Shown one piece after another: positions 4,333-6,298 of a stretch of DNA of 6,298 nt. The position numbers and the translations under genes are program-made. Position 1 is the stretch's first letter; the number at the start of each line of letters is the position of its first letter. The stretch comes from Anaerolineae bacterium. Its GTDB lineage: Bacteria > Chloroflexota > Anaerolineae > E26-bin7. A model generated the notes under the pieces. It ran no database searches. It had not been told where the DNA came from and saw nothing but the letters and a program-made list of their open reading frames with translations. The DNA lies in NCBI GenBank assembly GCA_029933115.1, contig JAOZOT010000018.1:1-6298 (forward strand), given 5' to 3'.

Positions 4333-6298
4333 TCACGTTTGTAACTCGGGAAGGATCTTTTCGTAGTAATCCAGCGATTCTGGGTTGACCAGGGCATCCC
4401 TGTTCAGCACCGGCCGGCCATTGATGATGTTGGCGACGGCGCTTTCGACCTTTTTCATGCTGAAGGTGTAAGGAATATCCGGCACCTCAACGATCAGAGC
4501 CGGGACGTGGCGAGGTGAGGCATCTTTGCGGAGTGCTTTCTTGATTTTGTTTTTCAACTCCTCCGTCAGGGAGACCCCCTCGGCCGGTTTGACGAAAAGG
4601 AGGATGCGCTGGTCGCCTTCCCAGTTCTGCCCTATAGCCAGGCTGTCTGCCACCTCCTCCAGCTTTTCCACGACGTTATATATTTCGGCCGTACCGATGC
4701 GCACTCCAGAAGGTTTCAAAACAGCGTCGGAGCGACCGTAGAAGGTGATGCCGCCCGTGTCGCTGTGCATTACAATGTAGTCGCCGTGACGCCACACGTT
4801 CTTATCGGGGTAGAAGGTAAAGTAGGCGTTGCGGTACTTCTGGTTATCGGGATCGTTCCAGAAGTAAAGGGGCATGGAAGGAGCGGGAGCCTCACAGACG
4901 AGCTCGCCTTGCCGATCCCACACCGGATTGCCCTGTTCGTCGTAAGCCTTCACCTTCATGGCCAAGGCCGGGCCCTGCAGCTCGCCGGCGTACACCGGGC
5001 TGATGGGGTTGCCGGCGGCGAAGCAGCCGTTGATGTCTGTGCCGCCGGAGATAGAGTTGAAATGCAGGTCTCGCTTGATCTCCCGGTAGACGTATTCAAA
5101 GCCTTCGGCCGAAAGGGCCGACCCGGTCTGCGATATTTGCTCCAGCGACGACAGGTCATAGTCCCGGCCAGGTCTCACCCCCTGTTTCTGGAGGTAGTGG
5201 ATATAAGTGGCGCTGGTGCCGAAAACGGTTATCTTCTCATCCTGAACGAGTTTCCACATGGCCCCTGTATCGGGGTAATTGGGGTTGCCGTCGTACAGCA
5301 CCACGGTCGCCCCGACCCCCAGGGAACTCAGCAGCCAGTTCCACATCATCCAACTGCAAGTGGTGATGTACATGATCCGGTCTTTGCGCTTCAGGTCGGT
5401 GTGCAACAGGAGCTCTTTCAGGTGGTTGATCAGGACTCCGCCCGCTCCCTGCACCATGCACTTTGGCTTGCCGGTCGTCCCAGAGGAGAACATGATGAAC
5501 ACGGGGTGGTCGAAAGGCAACTGTTCAAAGCGGAGAGGAGGCCGTTCCCCTCTGGCCAGGAAATCCTCGTAATACACGGCCTTGGGGATGGAGCCGATGT
5601 CGGGCTTTTCGGTGGCGTAAGGCACGACGATCACCTTCTCCAGCGAGGGGATTTCCTGGGCTACCTGTGCGGCGTTTCCCCGGGTGTCGAAGAGCTTGTC
5701 CTTGTAGAAGTAGCCGTCTACGGTGAAGAGGACTTTTGGCTCCACCTGGCCGAGGCGGTCCAAAGCGGCCAGGGGGCCGATGTCCGTGGCGCAGGAAGCC
5801 CAGGTGGCCCCTACGCTGGTGGCCGCCAGCATGGCCACGGCCGTCTCTATCAGGTTGGGCATGTAGGCCACCACGCGGTCTCCCGGAGCGACCCCCAACT
5901 CGCGCAGCGATTGGGCCAGGCGCGCCACCGCGTCGTAGAGTTCGGCGTAGGTCATGGTGGCCGATTTCCGGGTTTCGCCCCTGAATATGAAAGCCAGGTG
6001 GTCATCCCTGTAGCGCAATAGGTTCTCGGCGAAATTCAGCCTGGCCCCGCCAAACCACTTTGCGCCGGGGAACCTGCTCAGGTCGTCAACCACCTCGGTG
6101 TAGCCCTGCGAGGCCCTGATCTCGCCGAATTCCCACATTGTGGCCCAGAAATCCGGTATGTTTTCAATTGACCAGTCGTACAGTTGGGCGTAGGAGTTGA
6201 TCTCAAGGCCGTATTTCTCGTTGACCAGGCCAATAAAGCGGGTGATATTGGCCTGGTTCTTGCGCTCCTCGGAAGGTTCCCAAAGCGGTGTCCTGAGC
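4333..6298 (-). CDS. Acetoacetate--CoA ligase, N-terminus cut by window edge
   Basis: Acetoacetyl-CoA synthetase (EC 6.2.1.16), which activates acetoacetate with ATP and CoA to acetoacetyl-CoA, AMP and PPi in the cytoplasm. It feeds ketone-body use, polyhydroxybutyrate turnover or lipid synthesis. The frame stays open past the ATG at 6138 to the edge; the extra 53 codons read LRTPLWEPSEERKNQ... and hold the N-terminal domain seen in acetyl-CoA synthetases (YAQLYDWSIENIPDFW). So 6138 is an internal Met and only a few residues are missing. Counting from the first whole codon, motifs are the AMP-binding loop SSGTTGKPK (271-279), SGGTD (417-421), HGDY (504-507), the hinge region YGRSDAVLKPSGVRIG and the C-terminal catalytic lysine region FSMKKVE, with Lys615 as the likely catalytic residue. 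Total length of about 655 fits the family. The IIPG-like end INGRPVLN...NPESLDYY favours acetoacetate over acetate ligase. It is separated from phoU by 299 bp and a promoter, so it is probably a separate unit. Confidence 0.92.
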   Translation of the reverse strand, partial: LRTPLWEPSEERKNQANITRFIGLVNEKYGLEINSYAQLYDWSIENIPDFWATMWEFGEIRASQGYTEVVDDLSRFPGAKWFGGARLNFAENLLRYRDDHLAFIFRGETRKSATMTYAELYDAVARLAQSLRELGVAPGDRVVAYMPNLIETAVAMLAATSVGATWASCATDIGPLAALDRLGQVEPKVLFTVDGYFYKDKLFDTRGNAAQVAQEIPSLEKVIVVPYATEKPDIGSIPKAVYYEDFLARGERPPLRFEQLPFDHPVFIMFSSGTTGKPKCMVQGAGGVLINHLKELLLHTDLKRKDRIMYITTCSWMMWNWLLSSLGVGATVVLYDGNPNYPDTGAMWKLVQDEKITVFGTSATYIHYLQKQGVRPGRDYDLSSLEQISQTGSALSAEGFEYVYREIKRDLHFNSISGGTDINGCFAAGNPISPVYAGELQGPALAMKVKAYDEQGNPVWDRQGELVCEAPAPSMPLYFWNDPDNQKYRNAYFTFYPDKNVWRHGDYIVMHSDTGGITFYGRSDAVLKPSGVRIGTAEIYNVVEKLEEVADSLAIGQNWEGDQRILLFVKPAEGVSLTEELKNKIKKALRKDASPRHVPALIVEVPDIPYTFSMKKVESAVANIINGRPVLNRDALVNPESLDYYEKILPELQT

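Noticed and set aside
4765..6021. 418-codon open frame on the plus strand
   Set aside because: It lies wholly antisense to the ligase gene, whose motifs are unmistakable. The translation has no recognisable domain and reads as the mirror of GC-rich codons.

Overview
The window carries one compact minus-strand gene block, part of a second minus-strand gene at the right edge, and the tail of a possible plus-strand gene at the left edge. The style suggests a bacterium of the Chloroflexota, perhaps Anaerolineae-like. The clues are a lipoprotein with a Thr/Pro-rich 'PTPTPT' linker behind its lipobox, moderately high GC, and short palindromic repeats between genes. This placement is inference from style, not from a marker gene.

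Layout from right to left, the direction of most transcription: (1) 6298-4333, acetoacetate--CoA ligase (acetoacetyl-CoA synthetase), complete except for a few N-terminal residues beyond the window edge. (2) 4332-4034, a gap of about 300 bp with an 82-bp inverted-repeat element and a near-consensus sigma-70 promoter facing phoU. (3) 4033-3377, a PhoU-family protein. (4) 3337-2162, a 391-residue protein predicted to be almost entirely coiled coil. (5) 2136-1573, a short A24 prepilin peptidase with both catalytic aspartates but no N-terminal methyltransferase domain. (6) about 1534-404, a lipoprotein with a Thr/Pro linker, one thrombospondin-type-3-like calcium motif and a von Willebrand factor A (VWA) domain whose metal site looks incomplete. 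(7) 403-145, non-coding DNA packed with palindromes, ending in a hairpin plus T-run that would terminate minus-strand transcripts. (8) 144-1, the possible C-terminus of a convergent plus-strand gene.

Genes 3 to 6 look like one operon: same strand, gaps of about 25-40 bp, one promoter in front, one candidate intrinsic terminator behind, and good ribosome binding sites before each gene. What joins them is not obvious. PhoU normally restrains phosphate uptake and PhoR signalling, yet no pst or pho genes are visible here. The last two products are envelope proteins. I infer at most a membrane or envelope module with a cytoplasmic coiled-coil partner. I recognise no known named system, and nothing here proves a new one. 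The most unusual things are the operon composition, the altered VWA metal site, and the palindromic repeats shared by the two intergenic regions.
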